The notes below the pieces were generated by a model that saw nothing but the letters and a program-made list of their open reading frames with translations, did no database searches and was not told the origin of the DNA. From Protula sp. h YS-2021 (lineage: Eukaryota; Annelida; Polychaeta; Sabellida; Serpulidae), in the NCBI GenBank assembly GCA_949752745.1, contig OX457026.1:31582411-31646410 (forward strand): a stretch of DNA of 64,000 nucleotides, in the 5' to 3' direction. Of the stretch, positions 12,430-24,457 are shown in pieces. Every line of letters starts with the position of its first letter. Positions within the stretch are counted from its first letter, which is position 1. Made by a program: the position numbers and the translations under genes.

Positions 12430-13750
12430 GTGAAATGGAATACACTTGCAATAACGCAAAATGCTAAACTTCTTTGATCGCTGTTGTGTATATGTCTCTA
12501 GCTAAATTACCTGTATATAAAAATTTTGAACATATTTATCAGTGAAAATGACGCTGATAAAATGAAATACTCAATAATTAAGATACTCATTTAGGGGCAC
12601 CCTATTATTTTACAAGATGCTTTTAACTAGACATAATTGTTTCTGTTCCAGTTCTATTTCATGATGGTTGAAGACACCGATAACCACTGTTTTCACGCAT
12701 AATGCAATAGCTACATTTATGTCGAATTTGTACAGAATATATTTCACATGAGTAATGTGTGACAGCTTTTGTTTTGCTTCCCCACCAACTCCCAGCCCCC
12801 TGCCATCTAGTGTCCATAAAGTGACCAGTCTTTATAAAACTCCGACTCTGGCTCTATGTCACTTCGGCTATGGCTAACCAAAACTTTGTAAATAGCAACA
12901 TGGGGCCAATTTTTGGCAAATTACCAAAAAAAAAAAAAAAAAGGAACTTATGAAGAAATATAAAGAGCACTCGTTCAAAGTCTGAAAGGCATCCGGTCAA
13001 AACTGTTGGAGTAGATGGATTTTGAAAATTGACCAACCAGATTCCGTTGAAATTAGTTCTTATAAAAGAGAGGAACCACTTTTTTTTTTAAAGTTAAACA
13101 ATAAACCTATACTGCTGTTCGTCTACTTTAATCATTTTGGGCAAATCTCCCTGAAATTACACGGAACAAATATGCACTATAGACAGTGGAGGTCTATTGC
13201 TGATACAAAACGCAGTAAATTCCTGGTATATATTAAATAAAATGCACAAAAGTACAAATTGTGTTTCCAAGGTAAACAATACACAATTTGGGGAAATAAT
13301 ATGTCGGTTTGCACGTGAACCAATCACCAACAGTGATACAAACGATTTAGCAGAACCAGTACGGCGACGGTCCGCACTTGAACCATTCACCAACAGCGAT
13401 AGAAACAATGTCGCAGAACCAAGGTGGCAGCGTGAACAAAAAAAAACAAAAAAAAACAGCTGATCAATCTGGCTAGTTTTGTTGATTTTTCTATTGATGA
13501 ACAAACTATGCTTTCAATTTTATGTCACAGTATTATGAGATACACTTTCCCAAGTACGTGGTTGTAAGAAGTGTCTTGAAGTAAAATGAGGTAAGTCGAT
13601 TTCAGCCTATCTACGACAAACGTGTCATTCTATCACCCATCCCATTCCACGGTTTTACCTTGTATATGCCAACACAATATCGATTACTGGACTGACAAAG
13701 TGCCTCAGAACAACTTATGTTGACCCTCCCTATGAGCAATGCAATAGTAA
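12430..13750. other. Intergenic stretch, no gene recognised
   Basis: AT-rich intergenic sequence upstream of SASS6. Short open frames lack any recognisable domain. A duplicated motif (AACCAATCACCAACAG-like and AACCATTCACCAACAG-like, about 62 bp apart near 13319 and 13381) is the only internal structure noticed. Confidence 0.45.
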
Positions 13751-13754
13751 CACT

Positions 13755-13884
13755 TCATTCTGAGTACGTACGATATTGTTTTTTGCCTGAAGCCGTAGGG
13801 CCGTACGGACCGACCCCGAAGGGGGATGCCTGTACACGCCCGTAGGCTTCAGGCAAAAAACAATATCGTACGCACTCAGAATGA
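13755..13884. repeat. 130-nt hairpin with near-perfect 40-bp arms
   Basis: Arms 13755-13794 and 13845-13884 are inverted copies matching at 39 of 40 positions, around a 50-nt GC-rich loop that itself contains a CCCC-GAA-GGGG stem. The sequence contrasts sharply with its AT-rich surroundings. It could be a very small inverted-repeat element, a structured RNA gene or a long cruciform. Nothing here decides between these. Confidence 0.8.
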
Positions 13885-15671
13885 TGTATCACTTTTATTA
13901 TATGCCTACTTTTGCTATTTTTATGTCGTTCTTCAAAATTTTACCACGCGCTAATTTTGCACTCAGTATGCTCAGATGGGGTTTCACGTAATCGGTACTG
14001 CGGTCAGCGAGCATTGATATTTGACTCAGTTTTGCACTTAAGAAAATAAATATTAAGTATTTATTTGCTACGTGTAATGATTATTTCTGAGGTAACCCCC
14101 CCCCCCCCCCCTCCCCAGCCGCGGCATTATATCAGTTATATCTTTATTAATTTCAAATTAATGCACACTAAATCACCCGAAGGACGTGTGTAAATTACGA
14201 ACAATTTACCCTTTAAAATAAATATTTACCTTCAAAAATGCCTTTCTGCCATCAGTGATAATACACTTTAATTTATGTCTGAAACTCATGTGGTTTAAGC
14301 ACTAACCTCACAAACCCGCCTCATAAACAAATATTTTCTCCCTTTCGATCGTTCCTTCTTACTTTTTGTCAGTTCAACGTACAGTTCAACGGAAGTAACT
14401 TATTTCAACTCAAATACACAAATGGCTTAATTATATGACATTTGCAATTAGATCACGTTTCGTATTTACAGCTGTGCTGTAAATATCGTCACAATAATGA
14501 CTCATTTATCGATTTTGAGGACGGTTGATTCTGACCCACTTTCTATTCACTTTCAAGTCCAAAAACACGTGTTTTTTTGTTTTTGTTTTTTTTTTTTTGT
14601 TTGTTTGTTTACTATTTACATCTGATCGCATTGTGAATAAGTTTATAGGGGGCCACCATTCAATCTGGCCTATGAAAACCGCATGTTAGTTTTTTTTCTA
14701 TCATTTCTTTGCATGCGGACCTCTAGGCATATAATAAAATGCAAAGCGTTGTAGTTCTGATAAAGAAATATACCAAGTAAAAATAGTGAAGAGCTGACTC
14801 ATAGCTAATCTTTGGTTACTGGTGGTGTTTGACCCTGGATTTGTTTATTTACTTCCTAATTTTGGTTTATTATGGGAATTTAAGAAAGATACGTGAAGAT
14901 AGCTAAGGAAATAACATTTTAAGAGTCCGCCATTATATTTTGACTATACTTCTCTATGTTTGAGTGCCAGATGCGAGAACTGGTGATACGGTGCCCCAGT
15001 TTACAGAACACAGGTTACATATAGAAACTGAGAATATGGAACTATTTTCTGTAAACTGGCACTAACACTATGAAGTTATTTAAGTCACACGAGTTGATTC
15101 TAACAAGAGCTAACATCTAAAAAGAAAACTAGAATTTTTATGTTTTCCCCTAAGTTCTGAATAACTTATCTCCAAATAAATGAAGTAGAAACGACACCTT
15201 CATTGAGAAAGGTCCGAAAGGACAAATTTAAGGAAAGAGTTGGCTTGGGAGCAAATGAAATTCCGTGGGTTTCTGGAATCTTTTTTTTTTAATTCGAGGG
15301 TGGGAAATGTGTATACAGATCGGTCCAGAACACAGAAAATTGCCTTTTGGCCTGGACAAAAATACAGCATGAAGAACACAGAGGTTGACTTGGAGCTAAC
15401 CGACATTTGGATTTCGGCGCGAAAATTGCGTTATGAAAAATGCTCGGTCCATTCTTCTAACCTCAATGGTGTTCGAAATAAAGTTTCATTCTGTTAGTGG
15501 GATGGGAGCCCATAGAGCTAAAGTCCACATATATGTGACAGAGTGTGTGTTCTCTTGTTGTAACTGAATGTTTACATTGGAAACTGCTTGACCAAATATG
15601 GCCGACGGAATGCTTATTGTATGACGGTCATGTGACATGTTTACAAAACATATACTCTCGTTGTTATAAAA
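13885..15671. other. Intergenic stretch, no gene recognised
   Basis: AT-rich sequence with a C run near 14098-14112 and T-rich tracts near 14575-14610. No supported coding sequence was found. Confidence 0.45.
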
Positions 15672-15838
15672 AGGAGTACCTCTGAGAGATCTATCTTTTG
15701 TGTTTTAACATAGAGCGGATGAATATTTTTTAAAAAACCTCACTTTATGAGAGTTATATTTGTGTAACCCTATTAGTCTGCGGAGTAGAAAGGTGCTATA
15801 ACCCAACAGACCGATCCGCCGTAGAGGTTGGCTGTTTT
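15672..15838 (+). repeat. SINE-like dispersed repeat, copy 2
   Basis: Starts GTACCTCTGAGAGATCTATC and ends with CAGACCGATCCGCCGTAGAGG and TTGGCTG. It aligns over its length with 12247-12423 in the same orientation, with scattered differences and small indels. Confidence 0.55.
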
Positions 15839-17584
15839 GCGTTCTTAACTTTTATGATGCAAAATAATTTTATTAGAAACTTGTCAAACCAAAAAAGATA
15901 TAAAGCAGACTGTATCTGAAGTGTAAGGGTATTAGCCACGGCAATGCACTGGCAAATGATAGTAACCCCCGGGCACTGGCTTAAATTACAGATAAAATGG
16001 TGCACATCAATATTGTAGCATGTTCCAATTTTCGACCGACAGCCTATTATGATCCAGCTGGCAGACCCGCAGTAGGAACATAGAATAGAGGTCTTGAATA
16101 CAGTAAAAGTACCAAACATAAGCAATTCAAACGAGACCGTAAAGAAGCCTATACCACAAAGCAAAATAAAAAACGATACAAAAGAAAAAATGACAAAAAA
16201 CAGTGAAATTATCTTTGCTACTGTAGTTAAAGAAGAATCATGTGAAATTGCAGAAGTTTTTGGAGAAGTTCAACAGTAAAGGTTCAAAGTTACACGCAAG
16301 TAAGAACAAAATTGATCGTTATCAAAAGATATTTTACGAAAAGATCAAAGAATTTCACAGCACAGATCATGTCTCTTAAGTTCCACAAATAATGATTAGT
16401 CACTTTTCATTATATTCTATAAACAATTAATACAATTAGTTGGACTCAGAGTTTCTTTTCCACCGCTGATAATATGAAAGCTTTACTTTCATGTAAAATT
16501 TGCTTTTTATAATGAAGTGACCAATATACGTTTAAGTTTAGCAAAGCCCTATGACTTAATGTTATTATCTTGTTCTTACTAAAACTGATGGAAAAACTAG
16601 TTATGAAACTGCAATTATGGTTATCCTAAAATTCATATATATACATATCTATATATAGCGTTTTTTCTATTCATTGTGTTCTCCTTTTAATGAACCTATT
16701 ACCTTGGTTTCGATGTGTAGTTAAATTTTTACCAAAACATGGTTTAATATTTATATAAAAGGTTAGTATTACACAATACTTATGTCAGCATTTAAGAGTT
16801 GTTGAAGAGTTTGAAATATTTGTTTCTTATATAAAAATGCAACCGGCAAAGCAAAGTGCAAAATTTCAGGACAAATTTCTACTCTGAAAGGCCATTTTCA
16901 TTACGTCTTCTGTAATCTGAGTAAATCCTTATTTTACAATTTCATAACCTGACCAACCCATCGATTTTCTTTTATTTAAAACACTTTTTTTACCCGATCG
17001 GGTTACTTTATTGCGATTTTTTGAGCGGACTGGGGGATGGTAAACAAGGTTATTTTACTCACCCGATGATTTTAAGGACAATGTCAACTGTTTCTCTAAC
17101 TTACCATTGTGCAGTCCGTGCAAGTGTTCTGCTGGACGTTGTTTTATTTATATTTTTAACTCAAGGCACCGAAAATTGTATGGTGTATATGACTAGATAC
17201 CTCCTATTATGTGTGCTTATGCAGAATCATCATTATCATCACAAACCTGCTTCCTATATCGCGCTTACTTGGCCAAGCCACTAAGCGCACAAATATAAGC
17301 TTTCTTAGCAAGTCAGATTTAAGCTGTGTTTTGAATTTATAGCTACAATGTAGAATACAAAAACCTTATATTTTGTACATTTTGTAAAAATGTAAAAACA
17401 AATTACTTCGGCCCAAATCTGTCCTGACCTGTGACCCAAAGCAACACACCTGAGAATGAAATTCAACATTCTTTTCACTTACATACTCATATACTTGACT
17501 ATTTGTACGAGGCATTTTGTCCAGTATCAAGATGATATCGTGGAATTTTTTGTTCGGAATAAATGACATGTAGTTATACATGTT
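15839..17584. other. Intergenic stretch, no gene recognised
   Basis: AT-rich sequence. A 61-codon open frame at 16094-16279 (+) has a lysine/glutamate-rich composition, but I recognise no family in it and see no supporting splice context. Confidence 0.4.
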
Positions 17585-18982
17585 ACAGTGAATTCGTCAA
17601 ATCAGTGACTTTGCGAAGTCACTGAAATTTCAATAACTTTATAAAGTCACTGGCTCACTTACTGACATTGTAAAGTCACTGAATTTTAGTGACTTTATAA
17701 AAATGACTGGTTTTAAGCCTGGATATTTGACAGATTCACCGAAATTAATTTACGGTTCAGGTGTCCAATGTTTATTGTGTAAAACTTTAAACCATAATCA
17801 TGAGAGTTCAACAGTATGGAGTAAATTACTCTGGACTGTGATTTTGGCCATGGGGAACTACAATTATCCGTGTTGTTATTGTATAATAATTCCTTGAGTT
17901 TCGCACATTTAACGCGGATTCATTTAAGTACTTTGGACTGCGATTGTATTAGGTTTGTCTGCAGTTGTTGTTTCTTTTTCCTCCACGTTTGGGCATTCTT
18001 TTATCAATTATTTTACTCTGAATTGTGATGGTATTATTTTTTGCTAAAGACTGTACTCCGGTGTGTGATGGGATTATGGGATGGGACACGCAATCGAGCC
18101 AATTTTTTTTGCCAAATCATTTTTGAATTTCTATTCATCTCAATTTGGAATACTGAAAACGACAGGACACTTACTGCTGAATTTCAGAAGCATCCTGCAA
18201 GGATCAAACGAGAACACCCTGATGCTAAAACGGGGTTATATTCTATTAAATCTATTAAAAAAATATAGAAGCCAAACAAAAAATGATGCAATTGAAATTT
18301 TCAATAAAGATAGTATCATCGCAATACACAGTGTACCATTAACCCTGAATTGATTACAAAAGAATAAGTCTTGCAGTTTCACAAAAGCTAATTTAATACC
18401 ATCACAGTCCAGAGTACGCGAATTGTGCATGGTTTGATTACAGACACCGACTAAAAATAATAATTGCAATTTAACATTGCGGCAAAAGCCGATACATCCA
18501 GTTTCAATTCTTCATTGAAACAAGAGTACCGGGACTCTGCAAATCCCCTCGCCCTTCGCAAAATATGCTCAACTTTGGCTAAACAAATAAAAAATCGGAC
18601 GAACTGAATACGAGGTGCACGACTACAATATATGAGGAGAAAATATGTATAGGATTTGAAATGTGTGTGCTTACCCGTTCGTTGCACACAAGACCACTAC
18701 CCAAAAGCGTGAGGGGCAGACGGACGGACTAACCAAATCCTATATCCCCTTCGCCAACAAAGTTGGGCGAGGGGATAACGTTGAACACCAATGAGCTATT
18801 GCGCAAAAAAGAAAACTTAATTCTTTACTGTTCAAATTCATTTCAGTAAATCTGTAAAATTTACATGCTGAAAAATTAGTAAAATTTTTACAATGTCAAT
18901 CCACTCAGTGAGCTAGTGACTTTAAAAAGTCACTGAAATTTTCAGCGACCTTGTGAAGTCGCTTATTTGACAGATTCACTAT
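17585..18982. mobile_element. Inverted-repeat element with palindromic TIRs (GTGACTTTATAAAGTCAC type)
   Basis: The left end (about 17588-17670) and the reverse complement of the right end (about 18895-18978) align for ~80 bases: AGTGAAT, a GTCAAAT motif, then successive palindromes of the form GTGACTTT-AAAGTCAC. The two ends enclose 1.2 kb with no intact coding sequence. A short Helitron-like element (18521-18775) has inserted into it. No clear target duplication was found, so the superfamily is unknown. Confidence 0.6.
18521..18775 (-). mobile_element. Short Helitron-like element
   Basis: On the minus strand it starts at 18775 after A with TCCCCTCGCCCAAC pairing with GTTGGCGAAGGGGA, then a GTCCGTCCGTC microsatellite. 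It ends with the subterminal motif GGGCGAGGGGAT, the hairpin AGAGT-CCCGGT-ACTCT and CTTG, a one-base variant of the expected CTAG. At 255 bp it lacks core repeats. It lies inside the palindromic-TIR element at 17585-18982, so it inserted later. Confidence 0.6.
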
Positions 18983-20248
18983 AAAATATACATACAGATA
19001 GGAAAGATATATGCATGTAATTACGATTTAGATGACTGTTGGGGGGTATTCCGTCATAGATCTTCCTTGCCGCAAAGGTGGCTCCCGACTGAATCCCACA
19101 TTTTTGACTGATCTGACCCGGATTCACAATAAAAATACCACGAATATTGTTTGCACCGTATCCGAATGTTTAATGCAATTACCATCATCACCAGAACGGC
19201 TTACAATCACATGGAATAAGAGGAGTTATGGAGCTCGTTAATTAAGGCCTGGTTTGCAATGCATAAGACCTTCCGCACGGCCAAATTTATGGTGCCCTCC
19301 CGTTCAAATTCCCCATCGCATAAACCAATACTCATTTTCACGGGGATTTTGTACAAGCAGCGGACCGTAAGGTGCCAGTCCCCTTGCAACAAAGTGTTCC
19401 TTCAATTTTCAGTATTATTCACGTATTGCCATAACACACAATCCATAACAAAATCACTAACAGAATAGCAAAAATGTTTCGAGCAAATTACACAAAGCTT
19501 ATTGCCGCACACCCAGCACACTACATAATCCAGTCTATACGCACTTTTTACACGGTAGAAACCGTTATGTATGGCGATTTCAATGTTTTCAATGGCTTAT
19601 CATTTCACGTGGAATAACGCAAAAGATTTGCAAAATGAAACAATCAACACGGGAGTCTAAGGACAATCAATTTATATCGCAATGGAGTTTTTTTCTGATA
19701 TTAAACTAATTTACTACAAACATCTTTTTGTCATGACGTCATCATCCATCATGCAAAACACTTGGTACTTGAAACAGAAGTGCAAGACTGACCAAAGATG
19801 TATCAGAACGACTACAAAAGTAACAACTGGCAGACATCGACTTATTTTCAGCCAACAAGACGTATTATTGGCAAGAAATATCTTATTTAACAGGACAACC
19901 TTTCAATAATATCTTCAAGCTGACTTGAAGCAGAGTCAATCTGTGCTTTGTTACATGACTTATGGGACGTTTTGATTACGAATACAATAACTGCATTGTC
20001 TCTTGCCTTTTGCGGCCCGGTCAAAATTGAAAAATTAGTGACGTGGGAATCGACAAATTAATCAGATTGCAGCATTTACCCAAGTCATGTAACATTAAGT
20101 GTACTCGTTTGATTTTGTCCACATGACGTATACACATGATTCTCCACTGTATCTTCAGAGTACGTCGCGTCTTTTGCCGGCCTGTGACAAACAGACAGCA
20201 GAACACATCGCGGTGGCCACAACAGCCGTGCCGTCCGGCGGGTAGCTG
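18983..20248. other. Intergenic stretch downstream of INIP
   Basis: AT-rich sequence with several 60-75-codon open frames on both strands and no recognisable protein. It should include the INIP 3' untranslated region on the minus strand. Confidence 0.4.
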
Positions 20249-23200
20249 TCACATTTTATCAAACCGTGGTATGACAGGCAGGATGAGATTGCCGAATGAT
20301 GAGTCTTGTGTAATGAAATAACCCACTGAGTTCTGGTGTGCATGCTGAAACAAAAATACAGCGGGTGTATGATGGCACAGGCTTGAGGTTTTGTGGTTAG
20401 TTATTTCATGAATGCCAGTACCCATTCAAGTGAAACAGCAGTATTGTGCAGCCAGTATTTAAATTGATATTACATATATTGTATTTGTAAATAAAACCGA
20501 AAGTAACGGCGCCCAAGTGCCGTCACAGTAATAAAACTGCCCAAGGACAATAGTCAGAGGACAAAAAAATTACCACGACTGGCACTGCGATGTTTTCTAA
20601 GCTTGATGGACAGCTCAGCTGCATTTTAATTTTGTTGTCAAATATTTTCTACATCCAAAAGTTTAATTTTGTTCTACGAATTCCACCCCACACCAAACAC
20701 TTCCACAGAACGCATAACGACATTAAGTATTAATAGATATCTAGGCACTCTAAACTGCTCAACTGTTCCGATGTGAAGTATACTACACTTTTTTAATTGA
20801 TGAAAACTGAACTGAAAAGGAGCTCATAACCGAATTTAAACAGTTTGTCTCTGACAAAATGAAAGTCATTCCAGTTGGTGTTTATCATGGCCTTGATGTG
20901 AAGATACACTGTCGCTTTTACAAGCTGCTGGAGTAGATACACTGTTTTGTTTCAAGATTTTTATCAAATATTGACAATTACAAGATTGTTCAAGACATTT
21001 CCTATTATGTTTTCTGACAAACTTTGAACACAACCATTTTGTTCTAAATGTTTTTATTGTTATTTTTTATTTCAGCTTGGAAAGTATTTCAGTCGTTTCT
21101 CAAAAGTGTCTTAACAGCTTAGAATATCTCACTGACAGTTCAGAAAATTTCGCAAATTCCCAAATTTCTGTCTAAGAAGCATAAACATGTGATACTGACA
21201 GGATCCGAGTACAACCCCACGCCGAGGAGAACTTTTTAAACTTCTCTAGAAGTTGCTGGAAATATTAACTGAAAAGGAACCCATGCACCCTGAGACCTTT
21301 AGCTGAGGAACAATAATCATTCTTGTTTGTGTTTATTCTCATGCGCTCTGTGTATACCAAAGCTAAAGCTTTAGCACCTTATGGTGCATGGACTACAAGC
21401 TATAGAAATATATATGGCCCGCAAAATATTTATATCTTATACCAAGCTTGTCTACATTTTTCCACAAATGTCAAACTGATGAAATCACTACAACACGGTT
21501 TTAAGACATTGCACATTACGTTTTGAAACAAACTTTGATGACAGACACAGGTCATCCAACTTGATAAAGCCCTATGTGACCAAAGGGGAAAAACATTATC
21601 AGCAAACCGATTCACGCACAACGGAAAAGGGCCTTCCCACCTTTTAACCACAGAAAATTTCATAACAGATCTTTCAGTTCCAGCATTGCCTCTGAAATCA
21701 ATGTGAAATGTTTTGGATCTTATGTACAATAATGGTTCCATTTTATTCTGGCGTCCGGGACAAAAACAAAACGGATTTTAAAGCAGATTTTATTATTTAG
21801 TTTCCTAGCACGTCGAGCATAAAATGGTTATCAAAAACCTGAAATAGTTCCAAACATTCTCGGAAAATAAATACGCAGAATAAAACGCAGCCACAGTGAA
21901 ACTGTAATACCTGTAAGGCGGTGCGCTGTTGTGGTGTCATATGCTGTTGTTCTAAAAGCGACATCTGGGGGCCAGCAGGGACACTATCAACACATCAAAC
22001 ATATTCCTTAGAAGAGTGTCAAAGAAACTTATTTCAAATACAAGTATAGCTCAGAGTATAAAATTTAAGATAACATACTAAAATTTAAGAAAGTAGAGCC
22101 CCAGAGAGAACAAGTTATTTTAGCAATTTTCAAGTATGAGATTTCAACACAATTAACAGTTTGGAGATCTGGCCTAGACGCGGTGTCTAATGATTCAAAC
22201 AAATCTGTAATTTTACTATCACTTCATGACCCCGAATGAAAAAAAAGAAGCTGCCCACAGTCTATGTGTTTTATCCATTTGTCAAAACAATCTGACCCAT
22301 AGTTTCGGAGATATAACCCAGACACTGACAAATTTTACCAAATTTCAAATGCTGTCATTTTGATTATTTTTCATTAGTCCTAACAAAATACGACGCTGCA
22401 CATCCTCAATATGTGAAATTTCAAAACAACCCGACCAATAGTTTCGGAGATATAGCCCGGACCGTGAACAGATGGACGGACAGACAAGCTCATAACTATA
22501 CTCGGGGGATAACAATTGAGAAAGTACATCCAATGCACTGCAGATAACCGTCTCTGCCACTGTGAGATATTCACAACAGAAATAAAATCACTGATACTCA
22601 TACTTCTTAAGTATAGCATTTATTTTCGCACGGAAAATCTCGCTCAATGCATAGTTGTTGCAGGTGAGTTTCAGTTTTTTTCAGCATAACACCGTTGTGT
22701 TTGAATACAGATCTTTGACAAAATATGCAATTCCCCTTAAATCTATACCTCTTTTTAATTAACATCTCACCCGATTGTGGAGATTTACATTAAGCTGACA
22801 TTTCACTGTGCCAAAGTTGATTTTACTGCAAAGATCTGTTGTAAAAAATAGTTGCCCTGCCCGAGTCATCCTGAGCACATGTAAGCCCCGTATCTGTAGA
22901 CCAAGCAGTAACTACTTTCTTGGTCCTCATCAGAAGGCTGGTTTTATATCGGGAAACTTCAATAACTTCGCGTACATCTCAACGCCAGCCGCTTTGAATG
23001 ATTTCCCATAATTCCTCAGGAATCAATATAGCTACAGATACACACGCAACTGATTTGTTTTGGAAGTACTTTATTGGAAAGATTTTAAGTAAACCAAGTT
23101 ATCAGTGAAGTGATGTTTCCTAAAGGGCTACAATACTAACCTGGGTGGTGGCGGGGGAGGGAGCCCTGGTGGGAGTGGTGCTATTGGGAGCGGCGGAGGT

Positions 23201-23288
23201 GGCGGAGGTGGTGCTGGCGCTACAGACTGCTGCCTCAGTCTCTTTTTTTGTTCCTCCAGCTGCTCTAAAATTCGCCGGTTTTGCTTCT
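20249..23288 (-). CDS. INIP: SOSS complex subunit C (INIP), first exon unresolved
   Basis: SOSS-C joins INTS3 and SSB1/SSB2 in the SOSS complex that binds single-stranded DNA at breaks. Three exons are visible: 23288-23141, 21983-21911 and 20344-20249, with GT/AG borders and joining phases (2, then 0). The last exon ends GYFITQDSSFGNLILPVIPR, almost identical to the human C-terminus, and the middle exon has LLEQQHMTPQQRTALQ (human AEQQHIAAQQKAALQ). The first visible exon begins EKQNRRILEQLEEQKKRLRQ, matching human NKNRVAILAELDKEKRKLL, then runs into a stretch of about 28 residues that is mostly proline. The stop codon TGA is at 20249-20251. The start is not settled: either a small upstream exon joins at the AG before 23288, or the frame simply continues upstream to an ATG at 23496. 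Confidence 0.88.
20345..21910 (-). other. INIP intron, no exon recognised
   Basis: About 1.57 kb of AT-rich sequence between the last two INIP exons. I see no further exon and no classifiable transposon in it. Confidence 0.5.
22260..22510 (-). mobile_element. Helitron-like element, 5' end and two core units, in an INIP intron
   Basis: On the minus strand the 5' end near 22510 reads TTATCCCCCGAGTATAG, followed by GTCTGTCCGTCC. Two diverged core units then share the motif CTCCGAAACTAT near 22440 and 22306, about 135-140 bp apart. A possible 3' end is CTAG at 22168-22171 with a weak hairpin, but the expected subterminal motif is missing there, so I leave that boundary open. The surrounding intron (21984-23140) is otherwise unremarkable. 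Confidence 0.5.
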
Positions 23289-23574
23289 CTGTATTGGTAA
23301 AATATAGTTTACTGTCAGATTCTTGGGCAACTTGACATGGTGAAGGATCGTTTTGTAACGACCGTTCCGTACCTCCTTGAAAGTAGTTTCGTACCTTTTT
23401 CTTACCTCTTCGTACCTTTGAGAAAGCAGTTTCACACACTTTTTCTTGGCAATCTCCAAACAAAGATTTTGCTACATTTTCAATGTTCTTTTGCATTTTA
23501 AGTCGTTACTTGTGCAACTATCCCATTCTACGTTTGTTTAGAGACGAACATGTGTTTACTGATATGTTGGAAAT

Positions 23575-24457
23575 GGTATCCAGACAGAAGGGCCTTGGAC
23601 AAAAGGGCCTTGGACATAAGGGCCTTTCCCAAAACGGTCTTTCCCAAAAAGGCCTTTCCCAAAACGGCCCTAAATGAAAAGTTGGACAAAAGGGCCTTGA
23701 ATTTTTTTCAAGCATTTTGGGTTTTAATTATTTAATAAAATATGTAATAAAATAACAAGTGAAAAAAACTTCATTGTGTTTTTAAAGATAACTGCCTCGA
23801 TGTTTTGTTTCAACGACTCCCCATCACTCTCTTGAGATTTCCGAAGCACTGTGCCTCAGGATAATCCCTGTTTGTACCAATCGCTGCCTTGATGTTTTGT
23901 TTCAATGACTCCCCATCACTCTCTTGAGATTTCCGAAGCACTGTGCCTCAGGATAATCCCTGTTTGTACCAATCACTGCCTTGATGTTTTACTCATTGTA
24001 AAGACTCCTTCAATTACTTCCCATCACTGTCTTTAGATGCCAGATTTCGGAGTCATTGTGCCACAAAATATAATCTCTGTCCTTTGTTTCGTTCCTTTGC
24101 ACTGTGCTGTTTAAACACACGCGCTAATCCGGATGATGTTGGCGTGTCAGTGTCTTACCGATATATGAGTTCTGAATTTGAGGTCTTTATTTGAAATGTG
24201 AGCAACAGCAATGGATATAAGGCAAAGTAATAAAGGACAACCAAGCATTTGTCTCGAGGAATCAGGCAATAAAATCAATAAACTTTGTTACACAAAAAAT
24301 AAAAACCATATCCAAAAAAAAAAAAAAAAATTCAAGGCCCTTTTGTCCAACTTTTCATTTAGGGCCGTTTTGGGAAAGGCCCTTTTGGGAAAGGCCGTTT
24401 TGGGAAAGGCCCTTATGTCCAAGGCCCTTTTGTCCTGGGCCCTTCTGTCCCGGATTC
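23575..24457 (-). mobile_element. Fold-back element FB-1 with 9-bp target duplication
   Basis: The element is bounded by an exact direct repeat GTTGGAAAT at 23566-23574 and 24458-24466. Its inverted repeats (~130 bp) are runs of ~15-bp units such as AAAAGGGCCTTGGAC and AAAACGGCCTTTCCC. The two ends differ: end B reads GGTATCCAGACAGAAGGGCC and end A GAATCCGGGACAGAAGGGCC. FB-1 has B on the left, opposite to the copies at 45.7-48.5 kb, hence the minus call. The ~600-bp centre is non-coding and carries a 92-bp unit in tandem (starting at 23792 and 23884). Drosophila FB elements and Mutator-like elements both make 9-bp duplications; which this belongs to is not decided here. Confidence 0.88.

Noticed and set aside
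17097..17150. Possible micro-exon on the minus strand ending before GTAAGT
   Set aside because: Splice-like dinucleotides alone; the peptide matches nothing and INIP already ends at 20249.
23483..23735. Open frames with five-residue periodicity (KGLGQ/KGLSQ type), also at 45714, 46516 and 47668
   Set aside because: They are translations of the ~15-bp units in the fold-back TIRs and occur in several frames and both strands.
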